Below, one piece after another: positions 1 through 8,958 of a stretch of 40,608 bases of DNA. The stretch spans positions 1 through 40,608 of the forward strand of contig JAGQPW010000024.1 in assembly GCA_020426515.1 (NCBI GenBank), given 5' to 3'. A program made the position numbers and the translations under genes. Within the stretch, counting starts at the first letter, position 1; the number at the start of each line of letters is the position of its first letter. The stretch comes from Planctomycetaceae bacterium. Its GTDB lineage: Bacteria > Planctomycetota > Planctomycetia > Planctomycetales > Planctomycetaceae. The notes under the pieces were generated by a model. The model searched no databases. It was given only the letters and a program-made list of their open reading frames with translations, and was not told the origin of the DNA.

Positions 1-2897
1 GTCAGCAGATGACATTGAACTCGGGCAACACGTTTCGTTTTCGTGCCGATGGTTCGCACATTGAGCAATGCACGTGGGGGCAGGTGAATCCGTTCGGGCT
101 CGCGTTCGACCGCTGGGGGAATGCCTACAACGCCGACTGTCACTCCATGCCGCTCACCTGCCTGCTGCCCGGGGCGTACTACCCCAGCTTCGGCAAGCCG
201 CATGATGGGCTCGGTTTTGCTCCCAACATGATCGATCACTCGCACGGCTCCACGGGCATTTGCGGTGTGGCCTGGTACGAAGCGAGTCACTTTCCGGAGG
301 AGTATCGCGACTGCATCTACCTGTGCAATCCGGTCAATGGACAGGTGCATCGCGACCACATTGCGTTTCATGGTTCCTCGCCTTGGGTGGAGACGCAGCC
401 CGAGTTCATGACCTGCGACGATGGCTGGTTCCGCCCGGTTGATGTCAAACTCGGTCCCGACGGCTCCCTGTACATCGCGGACTTCTACAACGCCGTGATC
501 GGCCATTACGAAGTCCCGCTTCAGCATCCCAGACGGGACCGCACGCATGGCCGCATCTGGCGTGTGGTCTGGCGCGGCACAAATGCAGAGCCGGAAGACG
601 CTCCGAAGATGCCGGATCTGACTCAACTCAATGTCAACGGACTGGTTGACGCACTTGGCAGCGACAATATCACCGTGCGGACACTGGCGACTCATCAACT
701 CGTTGATCATCCGAATCGCGAGGAGATGACCTCCGTACTGACCACGGCGGTCGACACGGTACTGAATGGGGCGGACTCAACTTCGGGTGAACTCATGCTG
801 GCGCACGGCCTGTGGGTGTTGGCTCGCTGCGAGGTCCTGACGTCGGAACGTATCGCCCAGCTGCAAACACGGTCGTCGCTGGTACGCACACATCTGGCTC
901 ACCTCGCCGGTGATCAAAAGCTCTCAGCATCATTCAGAACGTCACTGCTGCCCCAATTGCTGCTCGATGCCGATCCACAGGTTCAGCGGGCGGCAGCGAT
1001 GGCGGCCCGATTTCCTGCTTCGGAAACCTTGTTGCCAATTACGCAACAGCTGATTCGACTGGAACGGGACGGAGACCAGGGGGACTCGCACTTGCGTCAC
1101 ACCCTGCGGATTGCCGCTCGAAATCATCTCTCGGCGGGTCTCGTGGGAAATCAGTGGGACGATGTTCTTCTGCAGGCTCCGGAGCTGTTTGCAGGAATCG
1201 CCCTCGGTGCGCGTGACACTCAAGGGGCTTCTCTTGCGGCCCGGCTTCTCAGATCACAACCGGCATCCGCTCAGTCGCTCTCGCTGTTGCAGCATCAGGT
1301 GCGGTACGGCGAGGAACAGTCACTGTCCGATTTGATTGAGCACCGTCGCACACATCATGCGAACACTATCGAACGGCAGTTGCTGGAACTCGAAGCCATT
1401 CAGTTGGGGCTGGCCGAGCGAGGTCTGCCACTCTCGATGTTGCAGGACTGGGGCACGTCACTGGCCCGGCACCTGTTGCAGCAACCGATGACTTCCGGAT
1501 TGAACTGGACGGAGACTGGACTGGATGGGCAATTTCCCGCTGAGCCAACTTTTGTGGTACAGCAGCGTCTATCGGCTGATGGAGATAAGTCCGGCAACTA
1601 CTTCTGCTCGCTTCCACGCGGTGAGCAGCGGACCGGTCGTTTGCGTTCCGAGCCGTTTGCCTTACCCGCCGAACTGAGCTTCTTCATTGCCGGACACAAT
1701 GCTATTCCGGGCCAGAAACTTAAGAGGAGCAACCTCGTTCGCGTGCGGTCCGCGGAGACCGGGGAAGTGCTTGCAGAGACGCTTCCTCCGCGAAACGATG
1801 TGGCCCAGCCGGTGGTATGGAATCTGGAACAGTACAACGGACGGAGCGGCGTCGTTGAAATTGTCGATGGCGATACGGCAGGAGCTTACGCGTGGCTGGC
1901 GGTTGGGCGTTTCTCTTTGCCTGCACTCAATCCCGGAGGTCCATCTTCCATACAGCAGGCGGCGAGACTGATCGCTCAACTGAGGCTGGCCACTCTGGAT
2001 GCCGAGCTCAGGACGCTTCTGCAGAACGCTCAGGCGTCGTTGTCGAATCGACTGTACGCCGCGGACGCATTGATTCAGCTGCATCCGGACAGTCGCCAGC
2101 GTGTGATTCTGCTGGCCGCGCAAACAACTCCAATTGCCGAGCGTAAACAGCAGGCACTGACGGCACTCGCTTCCGATAACGCCGACCAGATGCGAGAGCA
2201 ACTGGGACTGGTGATGCAGTCAGCCAGTGGGTCAGCGCAATCATTGCTGGCTCAGACTCTGCTGGAAGATGCTCAGGGGGGTGAATCGCTGCTGCAACTT
2301 GTCGCGGAAGGAAAGGCATCGCCGCTGCTCCTCACCCGGCCCGATTTCGTGGAACAGTTAACGGCACTGGAACTCCCCAACCTCAACAATCGGCTGGCCG
2401 AGCTGACGCGAGATCTTCCTCCGGCCAATGAACAGTTGGCCAAACTCATCCAGCATCGCAAATCAGTCGTCGATGCATTGCCGATGGTCGACGTTGAAGC
2501 CGGGGCCGCCACGTTCAAGAAGCACTGTGCCGCCTGCCATCAGTATCGTGGTGCGGGGAACAAGATCGGCCCGCAACTCGATGGCGTTGGACAGCGGGGG
2601 CTGGATCGATTGCTGGAAGATATCCTTGATCCGCACCGCAATGTCGATGCCGCATTTCGTTCCACGGCGCTGGCCCTGCAGAACGGACAGGTGCTGACCG
2701 GTCTGAAACGTCGTGAAGAGGGAGCGACGCTGGTTCTTGCCGATCCGCAGGGAAAAGAGTTCACGGTGCCGTTGGCGGACATCGACGAACAGCGGACCAC
2801 GCCACTCTCGCTGATGCCCGCCAATCTTGGCGAAGTGATCCCCGAGCAGGACTTCGCTCAACTCGTGAAGTACCTGCTGACCGTCCCGAAACCGTAG
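1..2897 (+). CDS. PVC-type heme-binding dehydrogenase, 5' partial
   Basis: The reading frame is open to the left window edge (first complete codon at 3), so the N-terminus is missing. About 960 residues are visible. The first ~190 look like the C-terminal part of the beta-propeller 'membrane-bound dehydrogenase' domain found in planctomycetes and verrucomicrobia (phrases such as GPDGSLYIADFYNAVIGHYE and HGRIWRVVW). A long helical, HEAT-like region follows. Near the C-terminus is a c-type cytochrome motif, CAACH, with Cys840, Cys843 and His844 counted from the ATG at 9; a GPQL segment with the likely distal ligand region comes after it. Family knowledge suggests an exported oxidoreductase passing electrons from sugar or alcohol oxidation to a covalently bound heme; the substrate cannot be read from the sequence. 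It converges on the next gene with a 15-base gap. Confidence 0.9.
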   Translation, partial: QQMTLNSGNTFRFRADGSHIEQCTWGQVNPFGLAFDRWGNAYNADCHSMPLTCLLPGAYYPSFGKPHDGLGFAPNMIDHSHGSTGICGVAWYEASHFPEEYRDCIYLCNPVNGQVHRDHIAFHGSSPWVETQPEFMTCDDGWFRPVDVKLGPDGSLYIADFYNAVIGHYEVPLQHPRRDRTHGRIWRVVWRGTNAEPEDAPKMPDLTQLNVNGLVDALGSDNITVRTLATHQLVDHPNREEMTSVLTTAVDTVLNGADSTSGELMLAHGLWVLARCEVLTSERIAQLQTRSSLVRTHLAHLAGDQKLSASFRTSLLPQLLLDADPQVQRAAAMAARFPASETLLPITQQLIRLERDGDQGDSHLRHTLRIAARNHLSAGLVGNQWDDVLLQAPELFAGIALGARDTQGASLAARLLRSQPASAQSLSLLQHQVRYGEEQSLSDLIEHRRTHHANTIERQLLELEAIQLGLAERGLPLSMLQDWGTSLARHLLQQPMTSGLNWTETGLDGQFPAEPTFVVQQRLSADGDKSGNYFCSLPRGEQRTGRLRSEPFALPAELSFFIAGHNAIPGQKLKRSNLVRVRSAETGEVLAETLPPRNDVAQPVVWNLEQYNGRSGVVEIVDGDTAGAYAWLAVGRFSLPALNPGGPSSIQQAARLIAQLRLATLDAELRTLLQNAQASLSNRLYAADALIQLHPDSRQRVILLAAQTTPIAERKQQALTALASDNADQMREQLGLVMQSASGSAQSLLAQTLLEDAQGGESLLQLVAEGKASPLLLTRPDFVEQLTALELPNLNNRLAELTRDLPPANEQLAKLIQHRKSVVDALPMVDVEAGAATFKKHCAACHQYRGAGNKIGPQLDGVGQRGLDRLLEDILDPHRNVDAAFRSTALALQNGQVLTGLKRREEGATLVLADPQGKEFTVPLADIDEQRTTPLSLMPANLGEVIPEQDFAQLVKYLLTVPKP

Positions 2898-2912
2898 TCC
2901 GTGCGGGGCGTT

Positions 2913-3563
2913 CTACTTCTTGGCAGCTGGCTTGGGAGCGGCAGCGGCCCGCAGCTCCTGAGCCTGCCCCCACTTGTAGAAGTAGAGCCCAACCAGCGTT
3001 CCAATCGCTGTGGCTGAGAGAACGGCGAAGGGGCTTTGCGGAAACGTGGAATTCTCGGTGGCGGCCTGTGTGGTGAGCACGAGTCCGATCAGGCTGATGA
3101 TCAGGCCGATGGCATCGCTGATCGCTTCCGTCAGGCTGAACTTGAACTTTGCCAGCATCACCAGCTTTCCGAGCACCAGTTGCAGGCCGAAACCGACAAC
3201 CCCAATCACCATGACCGTGAAGGCCGACCAGTAGAACGGAAACCCGGCACACGCTTCGGCAAGCGCGTAGATCGGCTGCAGAATGCCTGCTGAGACTTCC
3301 TGGGCCGTCTTGTTCTGATCGACCTCACGAGCAACTTCGGACACCTTGTCCTTCACGGGATCCATCTGCGATTCCACCTGATCGAGAAGATTGGAGGAGC
3401 TGGACGGAGATGCGGGAGTCGTGGGTTCAACCTTCGAGGCGGCAGGTGCAGCTGGAGCAGGCTGCGCGCCGGGAGGAAGCACTTCGTCCTGAGCATTCAG
3501 GTCGCATGCGGAGGCGAGCGTAAGAAATGTGCCAAAGGTGAATGCGAGAACGAAGCGTGTCAT
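2913..3563 (-). CDS. Small exported/membrane protein of unknown function
   Basis: The frame is open further upstream to 3659, but I prefer the ATG at 3563 (216 residues) because it begins directly with a signal-like sequence, MTRFVLAFTFGTFLTLASAC, followed by a Pro/Ala-rich linker. Cleavage could be at the ASA site. The adjacent Cys is a weak lipobox candidate only, since the -3 residue is not the usual Leu. The second half has three hydrophobic helices: one ending in VVGFGLQLVLGKLV, one containing AIGLIISLIGLVLTT, and one around AVLSATAIGTLVGLYFY. The tail is Ala/Pro/Lys-rich. I do not recognise a catalytic motif or a named family. It lies between two unrelated genes and converges with the cytochrome gene. 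It may equally be a membrane protein with a longer N-terminus. Confidence 0.7.
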   Translation of the reverse strand: MTRFVLAFTFGTFLTLASACDLNAQDEVLPPGAQPAPAAPAASKVEPTTPASPSSSSNLLDQVESQMDPVKDKVSEVAREVDQNKTAQEVSAGILQPIYALAEACAGFPFYWSAFTVMVIGVVGFGLQLVLGKLVMLAKFKFSLTEAISDAIGLIISLIGLVLTTQAATENSTFPQSPFAVLSATAIGTLVGLYFYKWGQAQELRAAAAPKPAAKK

Positions 3564-3697
3564 GGTGATGCCTGAGAAGGAGAGAGAGCAATGTGCGGAG
3601 TCGACGATCTCCATCGTAGCGGCCAGACACCGACCAACGAATGCCGATTCCTCGCTCAAACGACATTAATCGAAGGCTTGATGGAACGCTTTCGTGA

Positions 3698-4675
3698 TTA
3701 AAACTCGTCGTCGTCTTCGAAGTCGTCGTCATCCTCATCGTCGAAATCGGCGTCGGGATGGAGGGGGCTGTCGGGGTTGAAGAAGAAGTCGCCGAGGCCC
3801 ATCGGCAGGGCATTGCCACCCAGTGACTGACGTTTTCGCTCAGCAGCAGACTGGAGGTCGAATGCTTCGTCACCCAGACAGGCTCGCAGGCTTTCCTGCC
3901 ACGCGGCATCCTTGGAGAGCGGGTGCTGCGGATCGGAGGCGATGCGCTTGATGGCGTACCGCAGCACGTTGATGCCATCGCGGGTGGAGAAGTCGAGCTT
4001 CAGTTCGTGGGACTGCTGCAGGAACTCAACGGTGAGGTTCAGCATCTCCAGATCGGCGAAGGGGAGGTGGTACTTCAGAATCTGAAGTTCGTCTTCGCGA
4101 GAGGGGAAGCCCAGCGTCAGCGTGGGCTGAAGTCGAGAAAGGATGTAATCGGGGATTTCAAAGGTGGAGTCGTCTTCGTTCATCGTCACAGCACAGCGGA
4201 AGTCGGAGTGTGCGTGAATCGTGATTCCGGCGACGATCGATTCAACATAGCGGCGATGATCGAGCAGCGGAGCGAGTGAGGCCCACGACTTCTCGTTCAT
4301 GCGGTTGCCTTCGTCCAGAATGCAGATGCCGCCACGAATCATTGCGGTGACCAGTGGCGACGCCTGGTACTGAATCTTGCCGCTGTCGGCCAGCACGGGT
4401 GTTACCAGCAGGTCTTCTGGTCGGGTGTCCGCCGTACATTGATAAATGTACAGGTCCTGTTCACGGGCTCGTGCTCCCGCCATGCCGAGCGTCGTCTTGC
4501 CAATTCCGGGGCAACCGACGAGTCGCGGCGTGAGCGGGAGATCTTTCTTGTCGACCACCAGCCAGCAGGCCAGTAACTGTTTAAGCACCTCCCGCTGCCC
4601 GATCCACTCACCGCGAGAGGTGTCGGGATGGCCCAGGTGCAGGCGAATACCCTCGATGTCGACGAAGCGTTCCAT
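3698..4675 (-). CDS. MoxR/CbbQ-like AAA+ ATPase with acidic tail
   Basis: A 325-residue AAA+ ATPase. Walker A is GCPGIGKT (residues 54-61), Walker B is [10 protein letters not shown] with D121 and E122, and there is a sensor 1-like TMNEDD segment plus an arginine-finger-type [17 protein letters not shown] stretch. This is the MoxR/CbbQ pattern: ring ATPases that remodel or activate partner proteins, usually working with a von Willebrand A protein. No VWA gene is present in the window, so this copy is an orphan here. The last 14 residues are almost purely acidic ([14 protein letters not shown]), which is unusual and could be a partner-docking tail. The gene is divergent from the secretin gene across a 363-base gap. 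The start codon lacks a strong ribosome site, but no better internal start exists before Walker A. Confidence 0.88.
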   Translation of the reverse strand: MERFVDIEGIRLHLGHPDTSRGEWIGQREVLKQLLACWLVVDKKDLPLTPRLVGCPGIGKTTLGMAGARAREQDLYIYQCTADTRPEDLLVTPVLADSGKIQYQASPLVTAMIRGGICILDEGNRMNEKSWASLAPLLDHRRYVESIVAGITIHAHSDFRCAVTMNEDDSTFEIPDYILSRLQPTLTLGFPSREDELQILKYHLPFADLEMLNLTVEFLQQSHELKLDFSTRDGINVLRYAIKRIASDPQHPLSKDAAWQESLRACLGDEAFDLQSAAERKRQSLGGNALPMGLGDFFFNPDSPLHPDADFDDEDDDDFEDDDEF

Positions 4676-5038
4676 AACTCGGAAATAACCACTCTAGAGG
4701 AGATTGTGCGTGTCGGCTTCCAGTCTGACAGGTCGCGACGGCCTGTTCAATGGGGGCATTCACAGGGAAGTTGGTGGGGGCCATGCGGACCGCAGCTTTC
4801 TCATTGCGGGTGGCGTATGGCCAATAACATTGCCGTGAGTTATCGAGAGTGGGCAGACATGAGTCAAATTGTCACGGAGTCTCGAATTTCTTGAAGAAAC
4901 CTGCGATTCGAGTAGTGAAGACAGGCAAACTTTGACGATGAATCTGATTGTGCGGACCCAGAGCCCTGCTGCGCGGAGATTTTTTGAACAAAGGCTCAAG
5001 TCGGACGAATTGATCTCATTGAGATTCAGGACTATCCC
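4676..5038. other. Divergent intergenic region with nested inverted repeat
   Basis: This 363-base stretch separates the AAA+ ATPase and secretin start codons and must hold both promoters. I see no convincing sigma70 -35/-10 pair on either strand. The only clear structure is the nested palindrome at 4881-4912. A Shine-Dalgarno AGGA at 5028-5031 lies 7 bases before the secretin ATG. Short open frames here have no recognisable coding character. Confidence 0.6.
4881..4912. promoter_or_regulatory. Nested inverted repeat, possible operator or RNA hairpin
   Basis: The outer arms CTCGAA (4881-4886) and TTCGAG (4907-4912) are perfectly complementary. Inside them, TTTCTT (4887-4892) and AAGAAA (4894-4899) form a second perfect stem around a single G. 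The element sits about 125 bases before the secretin start and about 205 before the divergent ATPase start. That position fits a shared operator or a 5'-leader hairpin. No known regulator site is recognised. Confidence 0.35.
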
Positions 5039-8000
5039 ATGTGGCAATCCCAATCCACTCGAATCCACCAGGGGCCCCGGTGCGGCCCACCTTGGTCTGT
5101 GATTCCGGTGTGTCTGACGGCGGGACTGATCTGGGGAGCGTTGTCGACCTGCGCCAGCGCGCAGCAGGAGAGCGAACCTTCCACCCGGGTGACAACACGT
5201 TCACGTTTTGAACAGCCAGCCGACGCCGCGACTTCGGCATCGCCCAGCGGAACGAGTGAACCAGAATTCCGAATCAACTACATCAACACCTCGTGGACCA
5301 AAGTGTTGAATGATGTCGCCGAAGCCTCGGGATGCGATCTGGTAGTGCTGGACGCTCCCAGCGGAACTTTCAGCCGCCACGACTGGTCGAAACACTCCCG
5401 CACCGAAGCCATTCGCATTCTCAACCAGAGTCTGGAGCCACTGGGCTATCGACTGATCCACAAGGGCCGCTATTTGACGGTGATGGCCGTCGAACGCTCG
5501 CGCGTTGAGTATCCCCGTCGCGAGTTTGCGGCCAGTCCCAGCAGCGAATCAACGTCCGCGCCGGATGTTCCAAACTCGAATCCGTCGTCGCCTGGGAAAC
5601 GACCCGCTCCGGCAACTTCCGCAGTGACACTGATGCCTGTTCCCGAGTCGTCTCGGCGGGATGCACGGGTACAGTCGGTTGAGTTCACGGACGAGACTGC
5701 GTCAGAGGTTTCCGCAGAAGTGATTTCCCTGCAAGTCACACCAAAGAAGCGGACGGCCGTTGAACTGGCCCGGCAATTACATGCAGCGTTCAAGAAGCGG
5801 GCCACCATGCTCGAATCCGGGCCACATGGCCTGCCTGCCATTCGAGTTGCCCCCGGAGTGCAGAATGCCGTCTTCGCTGATGCCGAAAAAACGTCCACAT
5901 CGCCGACCGGGCCGACGTTCGTACTGGAGGTTGATGTCAAGCAGAATCAGCTGTGGCTGGAAGCGGCGGAGCCAACAGCCCGCAGTCTCGAACGACTGCT
6001 GCTGCAACTGGATCGCCAGGCAGTTGCCCCGGGGCAAACGGAACGACTCGTCGTTGGAACCGAGAAGACCACAGAAGTCGCCGGTCGACTGCAGCCCGAG
6101 TTGAGTCGCCTGCTGGAGATGAAACGCCGGGAAGCAACCGGTCAGCCGGTCGCAGCCGATGCGGCCGATCCGTTTCCATGGAGCACTCAGCCCGACAAGG
6201 CGTGGACAGCAGTGGCTCAGGCCCCTGCCGCCGAGCCGGTTGCCGACGATGCTCCAGGGGCAGCACAGATTCCCACAGCCAATGCACCCGCAGCCGCACC
6301 ACCGGCTGGCGAGAAGGATCCTCTGCCGGAACTGATTGGCAACCTCAAGGGGGATGTCACGCTGGAGGCCCTGCAGGATCTCGACATGTTGATTCTGCGA
6401 GGAAACGAAAAAGATGTTGAGCAGGTGATGCAGGTGATTCGCGCCATTGAACAGATGGCCGTGGGGACAGCCCCAGAAATTCATCTGCTGAAGTTGCAGC
6501 ACGTCAACTCCGACTCACTGGCCACACTTCTTGAAGATGTGTACGAGCGGCTGTCTACACTGCAGGCCCGAGGAACATCTCAGTCACGCAAGACGGTCGA
6601 TATCGTGCCGGTCGGCCGCCCCAATGCGATCATGATCATGGCCCCCGAGTCGGTGATGGAATCGATCATCACTCTGGCGACGGAACTGGATCAACCGGTT
6701 GATCCATCGTCGGAAGTGCAGGTCTTCGCGCTCAAGCATGCGGTGGCCTCGCAGGTTGTTACCGTGATGGAAGACTTCTTTGCCGATCGCATTGGATTGG
6801 GAACACGCGTCCGGGTGACGGCCGATGTGCGGACCAACTCCGTCATCGTTCAGGCCCGGCCGAGCGAACTTGCGGAAGTTACTCTGCTGATCCGGAAAGT
6901 GGACCGGGACGATGCGAAGTCCGTCAACCAGGTCAGAACCATCCGGCTCAATCATGCCGCTGCTGATGAACTGGCGGAGTTCCTCTCGAATGCAATTCAA
7001 AGCGTTGTGAATCCCCCTCGCACAACCACTACCACAGGCGGCGTGGGTGGGGCCGGTCAGGCTCCGCAGGAACTGCGAGATTCGAAGGCGGTTGTGCTGG
7101 AGTTTCTGGCTCACGATGGCAACGCCGGCCAGTTGCTGCGAAGTGGCCTGCTGTCGGATATTCGAATCAATGGCGATGTCCGCACGAATACGCTGATGAT
7201 CACGGCTCCCAAACAGAGCCTGCCACTGCTTGAAGAACTGGTGCGACTGCTCGATCAGCCAAGTGCCGCCGTTGCCGATATCAAAGTCTTCTCACTCAAG
7301 AATGCCGATGCCTCTGCAGCTGTGGACCTGTTGACGGAGTTGTTCAGCAGCACAGCGAACAACAATCAGCAGAACCAGCAGATGGGAATTCAAATTGCCG
7401 GCGCGACCGATGCCAGCAGCAGTCTTGTGCCCTTGCGATTCTCGACCGATGTTCGAACCAACAGCGTCATTGCGATCGGGGGGGCCGATGCACTACGAAT
7501 GGTGGAGGCCATTCTGTTGCGGCTCGACCAAAGCGATTCACGGAACCGTCAGAACACTGTGATCAAACTGCGGAACAGTGCTGCAGCCGATGTCGCCGCA
7601 GCCATCACGCAGTTCCTGGATGGGCAACGGCAGCTGCTGACTCTCGATCCGAATCGTGTGAGCACGAGCGAATTGCTGGAGCAGGAAGTCATCGTGACGC
7701 CCGAGCCCGTCAGCAACAGTCTGCTGATCAGCGCGACACCGCGGTACTACGAGAATATTTACCGTATTGCGAATGAACTGGATCGCGAACCGGCGCAGGT
7801 GCTGATTCAGGCCCTGCTGGTGGAAGTTCAGCTGGACAACAACGACGAGTTTGGCGTCGAACTCGGGTATCAGAACGACGTGTTGTTCGACCGCAGCGTG
7901 CTGGATGCCCTGCAGACGATCAGTGAGACAACAACATTGCCTAACGGCACGCAGACGACGACTCAAAGAATTATCTCGCAGACCTCCCTGCCAGGGTTCC

Positions 8001-8911
8001 TGTTCAACAATCAGCAGTTGGGCAACAACACAGCTTCGTCGCCCAATTCCGTTGGCGGGCAGGGACTGAGCAGCTTCAACCTTGGTCGCGTGAACAGCGA
8101 TCTGGGATTTGGCGGCCTGGTGCTCTCGGCGAGTTCCGAGAATGTGAGCGTGTTGATTCGGGCGCTCGCGGCACGTCGCAACGTTCGCGTGCTCAGCCGT
8201 CCACAGGTTCTCGCGCTCGATAATCAAACTGCTCAGATTCAGGTCGGACAGCGCGTGCCCATTGTGAACGGCGTGACCGTGACTCAGACGGGATCCAATC
8301 CCCAGATTATTCAGGACGAGGCCGGGATTATTCTCACGGTCGCTCCCCGCATCAGTCCGGAAGGACAGATCGTGATGGAAGTCACCGCAGAAAAGAGTGC
8401 GTTCACGGGAGCCGAAGTCCCCATCTTCACCGACGTGTCCAATGGCAACGTTGTGACCTCTCCGATTAAGGACATCACCACCGCCAGAACTTCGGTCAAA
8501 GTTCCGGATGGTCAGACGATCATCATGGGGGGGATGATCACCGAAAGTACAGATACCAGTGAGCGGAAAGTGCCGTGGCTGGGTGATGTGCCAATTATCG
8601 GCCGGGCGTTCCGCTACGACTCACATTCCAATCGCCGAACTGAGTTGCTGATCTTCCTGACACCACGCATTGTTCATTGCGATACAGACATGGAATTCAT
8701 CAAGCAGGTGGAAGCCGGTCGGCTGCATTACTTCCAGGAAGAGGCCGAAGCGGTACATGGCCCACTGTTCGGACTGCCCGAGGAGCAACGCTGGACGACG
8801 CCCGAACCGATTCCTGGAGCTGTTCCAGGCGTGGGGGCGACTCCCATGATTGACCATCCGGCTTTGTTGCCATTGCCTGAGCCGGTCGAGGCAGGGAGTC
8901 CGGAACAGTGA
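5039..8911 (+). CDS. Secretin (GspD/PilQ superfamily) with extra N1-type modules
   Basis: A 1290-residue outer-membrane secretin, well above the usual 600-750 of GspD. The N-terminus is a signal peptide ending in STCASAQQ. Residues ~80-145 resemble a secretin/TonB short N0-type fold. A low-complexity Pro/Ala linker and then at least five N1-like ring-building modules follow, at about residues 479-557, 558-628, 629-746, 747-837 and 838-920. Three carry the same strand motif DVRTNSV or DVRTNT. The secretin barrel domain runs from about 921 to 1230, with AGIILTVAPRISPEGQI, VKVPDGQTIIMGGMI, VPWLGDVPIIGRAFR and RTELLIFLTPRIV. It would form a multimeric pore for a type II secretion- or type IV pilus-like machine. 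No ATPase of the GspE/PilB kind or pseudopilin gene is nearby. Start chosen by AGGA 7 bases upstream. The stop overlaps the next gene. Confidence 0.93.
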   Translation: MWQSQSTRIHQGPRCGPPWSVIPVCLTAGLIWGALSTCASAQQESEPSTRVTTRSRFEQPADAATSASPSGTSEPEFRINYINTSWTKVLNDVAEASGCDLVVLDAPSGTFSRHDWSKHSRTEAIRILNQSLEPLGYRLIHKGRYLTVMAVERSRVEYPRREFAASPSSESTSAPDVPNSNPSSPGKRPAPATSAVTLMPVPESSRRDARVQSVEFTDETASEVSAEVISLQVTPKKRTAVELARQLHAAFKKRATMLESGPHGLPAIRVAPGVQNAVFADAEKTSTSPTGPTFVLEVDVKQNQLWLEAAEPTARSLERLLLQLDRQAVAPGQTERLVVGTEKTTEVAGRLQPELSRLLEMKRREATGQPVAADAADPFPWSTQPDKAWTAVAQAPAAEPVADDAPGAAQIPTANAPAAAPPAGEKDPLPELIGNLKGDVTLEALQDLDMLILRGNEKDVEQVMQVIRAIEQMAVGTAPEIHLLKLQHVNSDSLATLLEDVYERLSTLQARGTSQSRKTVDIVPVGRPNAIMIMAPESVMESIITLATELDQPVDPSSEVQVFALKHAVASQVVTVMEDFFADRIGLGTRVRVTADVRTNSVIVQARPSELAEVTLLIRKVDRDDAKSVNQVRTIRLNHAAADELAEFLSNAIQSVVNPPRTTTTTGGVGGAGQAPQELRDSKAVVLEFLAHDGNAGQLLRSGLLSDIRINGDVRTNTLMITAPKQSLPLLEELVRLLDQPSAAVADIKVFSLKNADASAAVDLLTELFSSTANNNQQNQQMGIQIAGATDASSSLVPLRFSTDVRTNSVIAIGGADALRMVEAILLRLDQSDSRNRQNTVIKLRNSAAADVAAAITQFLDGQRQLLTLDPNRVSTSELLEQEVIVTPEPVSNSLLISATPRYYENIYRIANELDREPAQVLIQALLVEVQLDNNDEFGVELGYQNDVLFDRSVLDALQTISETTTLPNGTQTTTQRIISQTSLPGFLFNNQQLGNNTASSPNSVGGQGLSSFNLGRVNSDLGFGGLVLSASSENVSVLIRALAARRNVRVLSRPQVLALDNQTAQIQVGQRVPIVNGVTVTQTGSNPQIIQDEAGIILTVAPRISPEGQIVMEVTAEKSAFTGAEVPIFTDVSNGNVVTSPIKDITTARTSVKVPDGQTIIMGGMITESTDTSERKVPWLGDVPIIGRAFRYDSHSNRRTELLIFLTPRIVHCDTDMEFIKQVEAGRLHYFQEEAEAVHGPLFGLPEEQRWTTPEPIPGAVPGVGATPMIDHPALLPLPEPVEAGSPEQ
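6475..7790 (+). repeat. Five tandem N1-type secretin modules (protein-level repeat)
   Basis: Each unit begins with a strand such as VQVFALKHA or IKVFSLKNA, continues into a helix, and ends with a DVRTN-type strand plus an amphipathic helix finishing in LDQP or similar. Approximate unit borders are 6475-6710, 6711-6924, 6925-7276, 7277-7551 and 7552-7797. The units are diverged in DNA, so this is old domain duplication, not a recent tandem repeat. Confidence 0.75.
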
Positions 8912-8958
8912 CCTCGATGTGCAGCCGACAAGTTGAGTGCAAACTGGTGGAGTGCGGA

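Noticed and set aside
4628-5102. Two short plus-strand frames (4628-4894, 4869-5102) in the ATPase-secretin gap
   Set aside because: They overlap gene starts and have no ribosome site, motif or coding-like composition.
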